From: Aspidiotus rigidus
Lineage: Eukaryota > Arthropoda > Insecta > Hemiptera > Diaspididae
Reading direction: 5' to 3'
DNA length: 64,000 nucleotides
NCBI GenBank assembly: GCA_035079385.1
Contig: JAVHKY010000034.1
Location: 6,510,001 to 6,574,000, forward strand
Position numbers and translations under genes: made by a program. The notes beneath the pieces were generated by a model. It had not been told where the DNA came from. It did not search any database and saw only the letters and a program-made list of their open reading frames with translations. How positions within the stretch are numbered: the stretch's first letter is position 1; the number at the start of each line of letters is the position of its first letter. Positions 1 through 12,243 of the stretch are shown in pieces.

Positions 1-619
1 AATCAATAATAAATGAATAAATAAATAAATAAATAATCAAATAATTAAATAATTATTTAATTAAATAATTGAATAATTAAATAAATAAATAATTAAATAA
101 TTAAATAAATAAATAATTAAATAATTAATATAATTAATGATTAGTAAATCTCTACCCCTTGGATGATTCAGAAATTCGCGAGTACACCCCGCGTAATAAT
201 AATAAATAATTAATTAATTAATTAATAATTAAATAATTGAATAAATAAATAAATAAATATTTAAATAAATAATATAATTAAATAATTAAATAAATAAAGA
301 AAATTAAATAATTAAATAAATAAATAATTAAATAATTAATATAATTGATAATTAGAAAATTTTCTAAGTCCCTCTTCCTATCATATATGGCTGGATAGTC
401 GACATTTTTCCAAGTCCCCTAGACTTGAATTGTCTCATACCATTCCAATACAACAGCGAGATCGCTCGTTCGCCCCACCGAAAGTTGATACCTCAAAATA
501 TTGAACACCCACAATTACCTCAAAATATTTCTCATACAAGACTTATACGACGCCAAGATAGGTAAAGGGGTAAACGAATAATATCTCACGAACGCTTGAC
601 CTAGTAGAAGAATTAATAA

Positions 620-655
<36 letters not shown>

Positions 656-1040
656 ATTAAATAATTGAATAATTAAATAATAAAATAATTGAATAATTAA
701 ATAATTAAATAAATAAAGGGTGAATAGTCGAAATTTCTCCAAGTCCCCTAGACTTGAATTGTCTCATACCATACCAATACAACACCGAGACAGGGGGCGA
801 ACGAGAGGAGCGAGTTCGCGCTACCTCATATTTCTCAAAAAAGACTTGAAATTTCTCATACCATTTCAATACAACAGCGAGATCGCTCGTTCGCCCCACC
901 GAAAGTTGATACCTCAAAATATAGAACACCCACAATTACCTCAAAATATTTCTCATAGAAGACTTATACGACGCCAAGATAGGTAAAGGGGTAAACTAAT
1001 AATATCTCACGAACACTTGACCTAGTACAAGAATTAATAA

Positions 1041-1080
<40 letters not shown>

Positions 1081-1692
1081 ATTAAATAATTAAATATTTA
1101 AATATTTAAATAATTGAATAATTAAACAATTAGATAAATAAAGGCTGGATAGTCGAAATTTTTCCAAGTCCCCTACACTTGAATTGTCACATACCATTCC
1201 AATACAACAGCGAGATAGGGGGCGAACGAGCGGAGCGAGTTCGCGCTACCTCATATTTCTCATAGATAACTTATACGACGCCATGATAGGTAAAGTTTTT
1301 CAAGTCCCTCTTCCTATCATATATGGCTGGATAGTCGAAATTTCTCCAAGTCCCCTAGACTTGAATTGTCTCATACCATTCCAATACAACAGCTGACAGG
1401 GGGCGAACGAGCGGAGCGAGTTCGCGCTACCTTATATTTCTCAAAAAAGACTTGAATTTTCTCATACCATTCCAATACAACAGCGAGATCGCTCGTTCGC
1501 CCCACCGAAAGTTGATACCTCAAAATATAGAACACCCACAATTACCTCAAAATATTTCTCATACAAGACTTATACGACGCCAAGATAGGTAAAGGGGTAA
1601 ACGAATAATATCTCACGAACACTTGACCTAGTAGAAGCCTAGACTTAAATATTTCATGATGACTGATAAAATATAAAAGACATGGAACATGA
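1..1692 (+). repeat. Composite satellite block C (cut by window start)
   Basis: The block alternates (AAAT)n/(AATA)n microsatellite with a conserved segment of about 330 bp that begins near GGCTGGATAGTCGAAATTTT and ends near CTCACGAACACTTGACCTAG. Segment copies lie at about 389-605, 720-1030, 1143-1310 and 1330-1640. Two sub-versions alternate: one contains GATCGCTCGTTCGCCCC, the other GGGGGCGAACGAGCGGAGCG, and their cores are reverse complements. Partial segment copies appear as short ORFs, which are artefacts of the repeat. The right edge carries AAAAGACATGGAACATG at about 1676-1692, the same tip seen on the blocks at 47.4-48.4 and 49.2-50.8 kb. Confidence 0.9.
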
Positions 1693-4026
1693 TTTTCATT
1701 TATTTGGCTATGCCAGAAAATTTAATAATACTACAATATGACCAAGTTTTATTGGCTTTTTGAAACACTGCTAGAAGTTTTCTGGAACATCCTTAAGATT
1801 TTTTTGGAACATTGCTAGGATTTTTTTCGATCATTGCCATGAGTTTTTCGAACACTGCGATGATAAATGAGTTCACTTACTAGTAGACATGGAACATGAC
1901 CTTTATTTATTTGGCTCTATCAGAAAATCTCTTTTTTTCCCCATCAGCGCTCGGTATCGTCACACCTATCTGCTATCGAGAGACCATTGGCAATATAGAT
2001 GATATTTCAGCCATTCCCTGTGCTAAAATGATACGTGCCACTGATATCTTAGTTCAAAATCATAAATCGCTGTCATACTCAATTTGAGAAGGTTTTTTTT
2101 GCTTTTGCTAAAGTACCTTGTCATTGTGAAACGTACAGAAGAAAACTGAAAAATGCGCAATTGTTTTCAGTCTCTGTTATTATTTTGTTTGGGTTTCTAG
2201 TTGGCTCCCTCCAAACAATCTTCTCTAAAATTGAAAGCGCGTATAGCAATGAGTCAACGTGAGAACGAAGGAAAATTTTTGTGTCGTAATTTCTATAATC
2301 TGTTTGAAAATGTGTGTAAAAACGAGCCAAAATAATTGACCGGGAAATTATAAAGCGCTAATTTTCATGTTTTCCATCAATTGTAAGACTCTCGATGACG
2401 ATGACAGGAATCAAAGAAAATATGAACATCTGGTAATTTTGTAATTTGGTATCTTGAATAGAGTCGTAATCAAAGTTGTCCGTCTCTTTCATCTCAAATT
2501 AGGTTATGAGAAGGAATTTGCGGAGCGGTGCACCTCCAATAATCGTGTTATCAATAATATTATTCTCGAATAATTATTTTAAAAGCTTAAAACATTCCTC
2601 AACGTGAATATTTTCATTGTAGAATATCATCGAGCAAAGGCGTGTTTCATTCCCCAGAAATATTTTTGATAACGTATACGGCAAAAAGGGGTCTATTGAA
2701 TCAGTGACACGGAAACGGGAAATTTGCCAAATCATACAGTCAGTCTTTTTCTTTCATTCTTTCCTCCGTTTCGTATCGCAGTTAGTTTTCTTTTTCGGAA
2801 GTGGAAAAGTTTCGCGATCCCCCGAATTCTGTCGTCGTCGTCAAATTGATTTCTCCGAAATTAAGCGAAGCGTTTATGCGAAATTATTCTGTTCAAGGAG
2901 AGCGTATTAATTTCGGAGACAAAAATGGTTTAAATTTCTGATAGCGTTTTCGCTATACCTACCTTCGTAAGCATTTATATAAAATGTTCAGATATAGTTA
3001 GCTGCTGTGTTAAGTAAATACGAAAAGCGACGAAGCGAGTATTTTATCGTCGGTTTTTCGTAGAGATCTTTCGCAGAGAGAGAGAGGACAAGGAACGAAA
3101 GTAAATATTTTCATTCGTGTTAACAGGCTTCTTCGAGTCTTTGTCTTTTCGATCATTATCGTTTCTGTTCTCGCGCACACGACTGCCTTACGAGAGGCTG
3201 CTCTATAGGGCATTACAGGGGGTACCTGTGTAGGAGTCCGGCGCGTATTTCCCGAGGAAAAAGCTTACACATCTGTTTGCAATAATAGAATGAACAGGAA
3301 AAATCAACTGTTTTATTTTTTGTTGGCAATTGAAGCGCAGCTCTCAGCCTTGAAAATTGGAGGGAGTCGTCGAATAGAAACGCTTTCCTCCTAAGTTTCG
3401 TATACGATCGAATGGATTTTATTCAATAGCGAAATTTACCGAGACTAACTCGATTATCTTGTAAATAGCGCGGATGAAGAAGTTTGACCGGGATGTAGAA
3501 AATCAAATTTTTAAAAAGCGAGTTTCGATACGGTAGAACGCGTCAATTGAAAACTTTCTTTTTAATTTCGCATGTTGATGAGATGGAACGAATTTATTGA
3601 CAAGTTTGACGAAAATAGCGTTAAAATCATTTCTGTTCTTTTTTGCGCTAAACTGGGGATTGTAAGTAGCAGATACGCTTTTAATATTAATGGGGGTGTT
3701 TTTTTTTTTTTCCTTTTTTTTTTTTGAAAAACGAAAAACTGCACTTGAGAACGGCTCGAAGTGTGAATATTGAGAGAATGAGAGATTTAAGATCCATGTT
3801 GACACGAAATTGTGAAGCGAGATCTGAGCAAAATTTTGAGGCAACCATTAGCTGTACAGATTAAGAAAGCCTTTGTAATTCGAGAGATAAAAAGAAGAAG
3901 CAAAATGAGCCAATGAGAATGATGAACAATTCTCGACCAATCAGAATGCATCAAGAGCCAATAGGAAAAAAACAAATTTCTTAGATATCATTCCAAGTAG
4001 TCCGGCGCCTTAGTGCAAATTATGAG
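1693..4026. other. Non-coding stretch, no gene supported
   Basis: No ORF here resembles a known family. The only repeat found is a second copy of the satellite-block edge at about 1879-1935 (AGACATGGAACATGACCTTT then TTATTTATTTGGCTCTATC), so the edge exists apart from the full block. A purine/pyrimidine-rich run with a long T tract lies at 3700-3726. The rest looks like intergenic or intronic DNA. Confidence 0.5.
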
Positions 4027-5916
4027 TTCAACCTAGCATTTCATGTCAACATTATGGAATAAGAAACGAACGTTTAGGACCCTTGAACGAAAAATTTGAG
4101 CCATGACCCCACGGACCGAACCCCATAGGGGCCCCGTAATGGCGGATTGCCTTACTGGAAACAGTTTTTGCATATAAATGACCGAAATATTTCTTTTGGT
4201 TCGCAATTTATGTGGATTCTTATGTAATTCGGAGCCAAATTCGAAAAAAATTATCAAAAAATTATTCCGACATTTTAGGGCCGCCGAGAGGCTGATGACC
4301 CCTAAAATAGAGATAAAATTGAAATTATGTAGAAACATATTTACACGAATATCCCCATGAAATTTTAACTAGAATTTGGGAAAAATACTAAAATAATTCT
4401 CCCTCCGCCCAAAGGGCCCAGGAGCCACCCCCCCCCCAAAAAAAAAAGAGAAAAAAATTGAGAAAGAAATATTTTGTGTTTCTTGTACAAATCTTAACGG
4501 GTTCCGAAATAGAATTTAGCGCGAAATCCAGGAAAAGTGTTGAAAAAATCCCTGGGGCTCTCGGAGGGGGTGAAAAGGGGGCACAAACCCTGAAAAGTGA
4601 TGGAAAATTTTTTGCATTTTTTTTTTTCAAGTTTAACTAATTTTTGTGTAGAATTTAGCGTAGAATTTTGAAAAAATGGTACAAAAATTCCTGGAGGTCT
4701 CTGAGAGGGGGTGAAATATTACAAAAACCATTGAAATGTTCCTTAAATATAAAATACTTCAATAAATTCACTAACATAATATAGTATAATATTTCAAACC
4801 TGACGATCATATACAAATTTCTGACAGCCGCATTTCACGAAAATATCCAATGCCATATAGACAGGTGGCTGAAGGGTCCATAAAGGTTCCCAAAGTATTC
4901 CATCAGCCACTCGTTTCCAGCCCCATTCTTGCGCATCTGGCCATTTTTGATTCTTCTTCAGACACTGCCTCCACACGTGGGGAACCCTGATATACCGCGC
5001 GAAGACAGTGCTGTTGGAGAGCATCTTGGGTAGGGGGGATCGAAACCTAACTTGACCTCGCCGCCATGAATAGAATTGATGAAATAAATAAATGATATGA
5101 AATGTGCGCCAAATTTGAAGAGGACGGAAGATTGAAATGACGTCCGCAAAGACACTCTTTTAAACCAACAAAAAACGCAGTTTACGTGAGTTATAAAAAT
5201 GTAATTCTACAATTTTACAACTCATCCCAGAGAAGTTCATGTTCCGGCCCCCTCGGAGAGCCATGAGGTTTTTTTCAGGATTCTTTCTGAATTATACGGT
5301 AAATTTCACACAAGAATCCATTTAAATGTTCTCAAAAACGCCAATTTTTTACTTCGAGTTTTGGGGTTTGAGTCCTCTCATCGCCTCTCAGAGACCTCCA
5401 GGAATTTTTTTACTATTTTTTCCGAGTTGTACGGTAAATTCTACACAAAAATTTGTTGAACTTGAAAAAAACTGCAAAAATTTTCTCATCACTTTTCAGG
5501 GCTTGTACCCACTTTAACCCCCTCTGAGGACCCCAGGAATTTTTTCACCATTTTTCCCGGGTTTCGCGCTAAAACCTATTTCGGAATCCGTTGAGATTTT
5601 TCCAAAAAACACAAAATATTTTTTCGCGATATGTTGGAATTCAATTTTACTCCTATTTTAGGGGTTATCAGCCCCTCGGCGGCCCTAAAATGTCGGAATA
5701 ATTTTTTGATAATTTTTTTCGAATTTGGCTCCGAATTACATAGGAGTCCCCATAAATTGCAAACCAAAAGAAATATTTCGGTCATTTTTGTACGCGACCT
5801 CCTTCCAGTTAGGCAACTCGGTTTGGACCGTGGCGCCATGGCTCAAATTTTTCGTTCAAGTGTCCTAAACTTTCATTCCAAGTTTCATCATTCTGACATG
5901 AAATGCAAGGTCGAAT
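4027..5916. mobile_element. Foldback-type element with ~0.7 kb inverted arms
   Basis: The sequence at about 4030-4740 reappears inverted at about 5230-5915. Matching landmarks include GAACGAAAAATTTGAGCCATG at the outer part (4090s and 5830s), the stretch around AAGAAATATTTCGGTCAT / ATGACCGAAATATTTCTT, and TTTTAGGGCCGCCGAGAGGC (4270s) against its complement near 5675. The arms also contain an internal degenerate tandem repeat of about 120-130 bp (CTCTGAGAGGGGGTGAAA and relatives). The central 4760-5230 segment holds a short coding fragment on the minus strand. Exact tips and a target-site duplication could not be fixed. The arrangement fits a foldback transposon or a large palindromic duplication. 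Confidence 0.75.
4794..5024 (-). pseudogene. Cys-rich transposon-associated domain fragment (WGW motif)
   Basis: The 76-codon frame contains a pattern V-W-R-Q-C-L, then E-W-G-W, a G-x-L-x-E-P-x-W-T-L-Q-P-P stretch, and K-C-G-C near its end. This spacing resembles a domain often found in repeated arthropod and cnidarian proteins linked to transposons, where 'WGW...PP...CxC' precedes a cluster of cysteines. The cysteine cluster is missing here, because the frame leaves homology after the first CGC. It lies in the centre of the foldback element, so it is probably a captured or residual transposon coding piece. Family memory is approximate; a profile search would be needed. Confidence 0.45.
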
Positions 5917-6628
5917 CGTCTGGTTACAGGCATAGATCTTGAATTATTATCGTGGTTGGTCCAATGATTGGACAAATTATTTTAACTTGACAAAGCGACG
6001 AGGGCGCTAGTGTATTAAATTTCTTATCTATATCAAGATACAACTATGGAATAACACGAAAAGAAATTTTTATGTTGTTTTTCCTGAAAAATATTAGATT
6101 TGAGAGGAAGTACGAGGCAGCTTCTGTACAGGGGTCAAGGAGGTTGATTTGATGAAGCACAGAAGCGCACCTGTGGATCGAGTTTGAGAGGGGGCGAGTC
6201 TTGTCTATGTCGGGCTCTGGTCTCCAACGCGATTGAAGATGGCCCAAGTTGTGGACCGTGTTGACGGTATTGGTTTCTGGTTTACCTCTGGTGAGACGCT
6301 TGAGAAGCCTCCTCGAGCGAATGTAGTAGCACTAGACAGACGGTAGGTTCTCAGCTGACAAGTGAGATACCGGTTGAGCTGGGGCCGGAAGCTGAACGCG
6401 CAGATCGCTAACCAACCTCGGTGAGGGTGAGCGTGTATCGGTCCCCCTTTGTTGAGACCTTACAGTTTGTGGGACGCCGCAGTAACCCGTTGAAGAAATG
6501 GAATCGAAGAAGTGTTCTCCTATTGTGGACTCGCGGCGGCGGATTCCCTACAGCCGCACGTATGACCGATGTTCCATACGATGGATGGAATCTTCTAGAC
6601 AATTGGTCCTCCGCTGTGAATTCGCGGT

Positions 6629-6683
6629 GAGAGATCGACTACAGCCCCGCTTCGATCATACACGGGGCTGTAGTCGATCTCTC
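6629..6683. repeat. Perfect 21-bp hairpin
   Basis: Arms 6629-6649 and 6663-6683 are exact reverse complements around a 13-nt loop. Pairing continues outward to about 6622 and 6690 with one mismatch, giving a stem of nearly 30 bp. The right arm is the start of the tandem repeat that follows, so the left arm is an inverted unit end. Confidence 0.9.
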
Positions 6684-7035
6684 ATCGCGAGCACACAGCA
6701 AATAACAAAGCTTCGTGGTAACGAACAATGAGAATTTCTGCACAGTTGCCTGCTTCGATCGTACGCGGGGTCGAAACCAAACTCTCACCACGAGTCCCCA
6801 ACAGAAGACCGTTTCCTCGGTTCCATCCCCTCCGTCGCTTGAAATGACTAGAATTTGAGGACGTTTCCCCGCTTCGATCATAAGCGGGGCCGAAGTCAAT
6901 CTCTCACCGCGAGCACACAACAGATAAAGAGCTTCTCGGTACCATCCCCTTTACCGTTGGGAACAACAAGAATTTTAGGAAGTTTGCCTGGCCCACAAAC
7001 ACGAGGTCATAGTCGATCTCTCATCATGAGCCTCT
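6651..7035 (+). repeat. Tandem repeat, ~100-125 bp unit, about 3.5 copies
   Basis: Units begin with GCTTCGATCATACRCGGGGC and continue with GTCGATCTCTCACCGCGAGC, a short A-rich part and a GTTTGCC end. Starts are near 6650, 6753 and 6879, with a degenerate last copy near 6990. The copies differ by substitutions and small indels. No coding potential is seen. Confidence 0.8.
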
Positions 7036-7743
7036 AACCTTACGTCAGAAGACAACGGATACCAGAACAAATATAGCACTAACGATTTCATCCAATTTTA
7101 ACCCAAAAACTGCCAATTGTCGACATTGGGTTCTGCATATCTCCTGCCGCCCCCTCACCCAAGAACTGGAGGAGACAATGGAAAAACTCGATACAGCGAA
7201 AACCTAGCATACGCAATTTAGGCTAAAAATTGAATAGGACAGGGCCTGATATGTTGACAGCCTTCCTCATACGGTTGGAGGGGAAGGAGACAAGCACAAA
7301 TGTTGCACAAACGAATCCATTAATACGTGTTACAAAATCCAAATTAAATCTTGCATTTCTACAGCAACAGTTGGAGGGCAAGGAGACCAGCAAAAACTAA
7401 AAACCGTACGGCTTAATCGAGCAAAGGTAGCACAACGAATCCACGCACTCCCACCCAAAAAAACGAGATTTGGAGGGTCTGGGGACATGGACCTGTGTAA
7501 GCTTTCTAATGTATCATTCTCGAAAAACTCCGCATCTGCTGGGCGAGGCTGCAGCAGTACTTTTCCAGTATTTCTTCGAATATTTTCCCATTCAGATATG
7601 AAACGAGAATGTACGATTTGTTGGAATTTTGAAATAGTTTTTCCTGAAAAACAAGTTTTTGTGGCAAACAATCCACTATTACGGTAATAAAATGGAGCTC
7701 GATGTGGAATTCCGATATTGAAGTGCTGTAAAAACTTTCTCAC

Positions 7744-10209
7744 GATGAAGTGTACCTATATATATTTATATGGAATCAACATCGGAAAGAAAAAGACGAA
7801 TGAATGAATGAAGAGTGGCACGGGCGTAAAATCTTTTGATTAGAGTAAAGAAAGATAAACGTTTTAAACGAAATAATAAAGAAAGAGGGAAAAAAGCTGA
7901 AAAGGAAGAGAGATATTGACTGAGAAGATACCATTAAAACATAAACGCGGGATACTAAAGAAAATAGAATTAAAATATCAAAAGCTTTTTTGAATATCCA
8001 ACAACACCAAAACGATCATTTCGAACTGTACGGTAAACTGAACCCGTGTTTTCTTAGTTGAACAAAGATTTTGTAAACTATATTATATCAAAAGAAGGAC
8101 GAGATGAGAGACGCTAATGAACGACGTCGTTATTTGCCGCCACCGTGCCACCCAGATTATTAGAATTATACATATTATACCGATGCTCGTATACAACCCC
8201 AGTCCAATATTTTTTGTAGCATTTCACTTCCTTTTTCGACGCGCGAATGCTACGTATTTTTGCTTCCCTCGTCGTTATCTCGTTCACGTAGACGATATAA
8301 AAAATGTCTCTCGCCGCCGGAAAAGTGACAATGTTTTGATTTGATTTCTCTGCGTCTTGTTTTACTAAACGTGTACGATTCGCGGAATACTAAATAGGAT
8401 ACAGTCTATATGCGCCTCCTGTATGCGTTACGTGCATTTCCGCTTTTCATATTTTTTAGGTCGTATAAATACGATTATGGAAGCACGTATCGCACTGTAT
8501 ATACGTATACCCGAGTAAGAAGTGTACTCAGAAAGTAGCTGAGTACGGTGCCGTCAGATTACTATTAAATTTATATCGTATATCATTTGTTTGATTTTAA
8601 CGCACGAACGATAGCTTCCAGCTTCGAGCTTTAAAAATTTCCGTGTACGGAAAGCTCTCTGTTTCCAAGCCTCTTTCTGTTCCCGCATCGTGCAGTACGT
8701 ATCCGTAGCTCAGCATAACTTACAGATTGAATCGCGAAAATGTCGATTGACTGTATGGAAAAGGAAGGCTTAGACAGTATGTGTATTACAAAGATACGAG
8801 AGTGAATGATTCATCTTGTCTTATGTATAACATTGTAATCGACTTATGGTTTGTCAATTTATATTATGCAGCGTATGTTCTGTGTTTCCTTGTCTTTGTG
8901 CTTTCGGCTTTTGGAATTGTCGATACAATGAAGTCGCTACCTATATTCGCCTTGTTGTTACTGATGTTGGGCTTTATTCACTCACTCCTTTGTGCCTACA
9001 TAATTTATAGAGGAAATTATTTTCTTCATTTTTATCGCGCATAAGTATCAGTGAGGAAAGTAGATGGGTGTACTTGTGATCAGCGGTAGGCGTTCCATAA
9101 AATTACCATGAATTTGATTTATTTATTTAAATTTTGTACTAGGAATGCATTGTAAATCGATGGTTTAAATCGATTTCTTTTCCCAAGGGCTTCTGTTTTT
9201 GTCGCACTCTCTTTTCAAGCTCGGGCTGCAAAGCGAGAAGGAGAGGAGGAGGTCTCAATGAAACTGCGAAGGATGCTGGGAGAGATGCGTCCTTCCCGAA
9301 AGAATCTCTTATTTGCGCATTGCACCTCGAATACGCCAAGGCAGACTCAAGGTGCAAAAATATTTTCTATATTATCTTCAGTTTTTCGAGTTATTCGAGA
9401 AAAAAGTTGACAAAAGAGATGAGGAGTAAAAGTCTTGCCATTATGATTTTCTCGAAATTTTTAAACATCCCGGAAAATGAAACCTCCAATTTTTCGTGGT
9501 GCATTTTCACTCCTTGCAGAAATTTTGTAGCTGTTATTGCTAATGACATACGATGTAACAATTTCAATTCTAGTCGTCTTTCCAATCTGTAGTAATGATC
9601 TCGTTTACTTATCGGGGATCATAGCGGAACGCATCAACGATTGTTGTGTCAAAACACTCCAACGTGCGATAGGTTCCGCAACGATCCGCGGCGCGTAAAC
9701 GAGATTATAGCAAGAAATTGAGAAGACGGATCGAAAAATGGAAAACAGCGTCGTTTTCAGTGTTGAAAATACTTCTAGAATAATAATAATAACCACTTTT
9801 ATTGAGGATTTTGTACACTCAAAATTAATCATCATTTCTCCATTATTATCCCGGCCTAAAGGGAGCAAAAGTTTCCCGCAGCTTTTCTCATTCCCTTCTG
9901 TCTGTGGCCACCCTTCCGAAGTTTTGTCCACCCGAGAATTTTTTTATATCGTCTTCCCATCTTGCTAGTTGTCGACACCTACTTCTTTTGTATTGTAAGA
10001 GAAACCAGAATGTTAGCTTTTATGTCCACCTGTCATCTTTTAGTCTAGCCACATGCCCCGCCCATTTCCATTTCTGTCTTCTTAGATTATTGTTTTACAT
10101 CTGTGTTGTTTGTTAGTTTCTGTTCTAGGATTGATATTTTCATACGATCTTTTTTCCTCACTTTTAATATTGGTCTCTAAATTATTCAAATTCATTTAAC
10201 AATCAAAAT
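7744..10209. other. Intergenic/intronic, no clear gene
   Basis: The stretch has moderate AT content and many CpG words, with no recognisable domain, RNA gene or transposon end. The only ORF with any protein character is a hydrophobic frame at 8781-9044, listed separately. It may be intron or upstream DNA of a host gene. Confidence 0.4.
8781..9044 (+). CDS. Possible exon encoding two membrane segments
   Basis: The frame encodes 88 residues, of which about residues 28-48 (YYAAYVLCFLVFVLSAFGIV) and 54-76 (LPIFALLLLMLGFIHSLLCAY) are strongly hydrophobic, spaced by a short polar loop. A splice-acceptor-like TATATTATGCAG ends near 8870, just before the first hydrophobic segment, so a true exon could start there rather than at the first ATG. 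I do not recognise the family, and T-rich non-coding DNA can give the same impression. Confidence 0.2.
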   Translation: MYYKDTRVNDSSCLMYNIVIDLWFVNLYYAAYVLCFLVFVLSAFGIVDTMKSLPIFALLLLMLGFIHSLLCAYIIYRGNYFLHFYRA

Positions 10210-10880
10210 TCTCACTATTTACTTGTGCAACCCTTTCTTCCGACATCTCCTTGGTTTCAGAAATTTCACGACATCCCTCGTTCTCTCATTGTCAAAATCA
10301 GCCGTCTTCGCTTCGGATATAATCGTCTCCCTGTCCACCTCAAACGCATAAATCTCATAGAATCTGACGCATGCTCCTTCCATCCAGAGAACCATTTAAA
10401 AGCCGACATCAACCACTATTTTTCGAATGCTCAGAATTATTAAATTTAAGACAAAAACTCTATTCAGAATGTATGAATTTAAATTTTCCAACCCCTCTCC
10501 GAGCTATTGACCTTCTCTCATCCAAAGAATTATCAATTTTCCCTCATATCTTTAATTTCCTTGAAAATCTTCCGGAATCCATCACAATTTGACTTTCATA
10601 ATTCATAACAAATTTGTTAAATGAGGTAAGGCCTAGTTGCCATCCTCCAACACCCTGTTTATTATTTTTTTTTTCTTCATTTATTATTTTTTTTTTCTTC
10701 TTCTTCTTCTTCTTCTTCGTCTTCTTATTATTATTTTTTTAATTTTATTTCATTTTATTTTATTTTTTCTAAATTTCTGTAATTTTGTTTCTCTCTTCCT
10801 TGTTTTGTAATGTTTGTTTTTTGTTGTTTTTTTTTTTTTTATTATTTTCACAATAAAGGGTGTATAAAAAAAAAAAAATT
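10210..10880 (+). pseudogene. 3' end of an I-like non-LTR retrotransposon with poly(A)
   Basis: Two overlapping frames (10225-10443 and 10371-10592) together give the tail that follows RNase H in I/Jockey-group elements. They show an S-R-L-R-F-G-Y box, H-L-K-R-I, a D-I-N-H-Y-F box and then a leucine-rich C-terminus ending in a stop near 10592. A frameshift near 10430 breaks the frame. Downstream lies a T-rich 3' UTR with a CTT run, then AATAAA at 10852-10857 and an A tract at 10868-10880. AATAAA followed closely by poly(A) marks the retrotransposon 3' terminus, so this is a 5'-truncated insertion on the plus strand. Confidence 0.75.
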
Positions 10881-11099
10881 ATCGAGCGTTCTATTGTATT
10901 TTGCTTAACTTGGAGTTAATTGGTATTTTTTGAGGTGAGGGTCCATGTTTGACAACCATATAATATTGAAGTTAGAGTTATGCACATATTGAAAATTTCA
11001 CTTTTATGTTCATTTTTAAACGGGCCTTTGAAGATATCTCTTTTAGTGACCAATACTTAATCCAGGTTTTCGTTGTACGTGTGTTTATTTTTTTTTTCT

Positions 11100-11800
11100 G
11101 TAAGGTCGTTGTTGGCCATTTGCTGTCCCAAATAGGTTGCTTGCTCCTTATTTTGCCATAGTTTCCTTATTTCTTACATTTCCCTGTTCATTTTTATCTT
11201 CTTCTTCCTGATTCTCCTTTTCAAGAATAAATGATTTTTTACGGTTGATTGTCAGTTCTGATTTTTCCCCCTTCTCTGCCAGTTCGTTTATCATTTCGTT
11301 CAATTCTGATTCTGAATCAGAGAGTAGAACTACATCATCAGCAAATCTCAAGTTGAACAACCTCTCCCCGTTGATGTTTATCCCCTTTTTTTCCTAGTCA
11401 AGTGTCCTGAAAATTTCCTCGAGCGTGCAGTTGAATAAAATTGAAGACAGTGGGTCCTCCTGTTTTACTCCCTTTTTTATGTCAAAGTACTTTCCCTCTA
11501 CATCTGTTATTATTCTTGATTTATTATTTCTATACATTTCTTTTATTATTTGTATGTAATTTTCTGATGCTCCTTGATTTTGGTTCATAGAGTCAAAAGC
11601 CTTGTTGTAGTCTATTAGCGCTATATTTAAGTTTATTTTGTACTCTGTACATTTTTCTATTATCTAATTTATTACGTGCAAACGGTCTATAGTAGAGAAT
11701 ATTTTTCTGAAACCGCGGCTTGTTGTCTCAGTGGTTGATTGTTTAGTATCTGTTGGATCTTGCTTCCTAAAAGTTTTGAAAATATTTTCGAGGTTGATGG
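11100..11800 (-). pseudogene. RTE-like non-LTR reverse transcriptase fragment
   Basis: Read on the minus strand, the piece shows ordered reverse transcriptase motifs: G-F-R-K near 11720, L-N-I-A-L-I-D-Y-N-K-A-F-D (motif A) near 11600, K-K-G-V-K-Q-E-D-P-L-S-S-I-L-F (motif B) near 11470 and F-A-D-D-V-V-L-L-S (motif C) near 11330, then a K-S-F primer-grip-like stretch. The catalytic F-A-D-D is intact but at least two in-frame stops (one between 11360 and 11394, one near 11670) interrupt the protein, and the endonuclease is absent. The motif spelling is closest to RTE-clade elements; the clade call is from memory. Confidence 0.8.
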
Positions 11801-11904
11801 TTTTAGTGAGGTGGGTAGTACCGACCCATCTCACTTCTGGAATAGTATAATTTTTTTGAATTGCCTGAGCATGACCAAAAGATTGTCTCGCCGTGTTACT
11901 AATG

Positions 11905-12243
11905 TCACTTAAGGATTGATTCGTAAGTCAAGAGTGGAATAATGATCGTTCCCCTGCACTGAAACAATTGAATCCAGAAAATCGTATATTGTCGCGACAT
12001 TTCCTTTTCATGGTTGCGGAAGTTCCAGAGTTTCCAAAGCAAGTCGTCTTCAAAGAGAGCTTTTGATGCGAATTTGCTCATTATCTTTTGCTCGCTCACT
12101 CGAACTGAGTGATTTTTTTCATACACATGTGATTTTTTTGATCTCTTGTTGTGTTCTTTGAGCCGGATATTGAATCGGTGCCCAGCTTCTCCTCTGTACA
12201 CAGCCTGGTGGTAGTCTTGGCAAACCAGGTGGTAAACCCTACT
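11905..12243 (-). pseudogene. Penelope-like element GIY-YIG endonuclease fragment (copy 1)
   Basis: The frame begins with R-V-Y-H-L-V-C-Q-D-Y then A-V-Y-R-G-E-A-G-H-R-F and R-L-K-E-H. This matches the Penelope GIY-YIG layout: a tyrosine-containing strand, a CxxC-like insert, Y-x-G, an arginine helix and E-H. The second cysteine of the insert is tyrosine and the YIG is YRG, so the copy is diverged. A stop lies immediately upstream (near 12265) and no matching reverse transcriptase can be shown next to it. It is independent of the plus-strand Penelope copy at 13.4-15.1 kb. Confidence 0.65.

Noticed and set aside
7330..7743. 137-codon minus-strand frame
   Set aside because: No recognisable motif, and the region contains a short internal duplication (ACGAATCCA words) that may keep it open.
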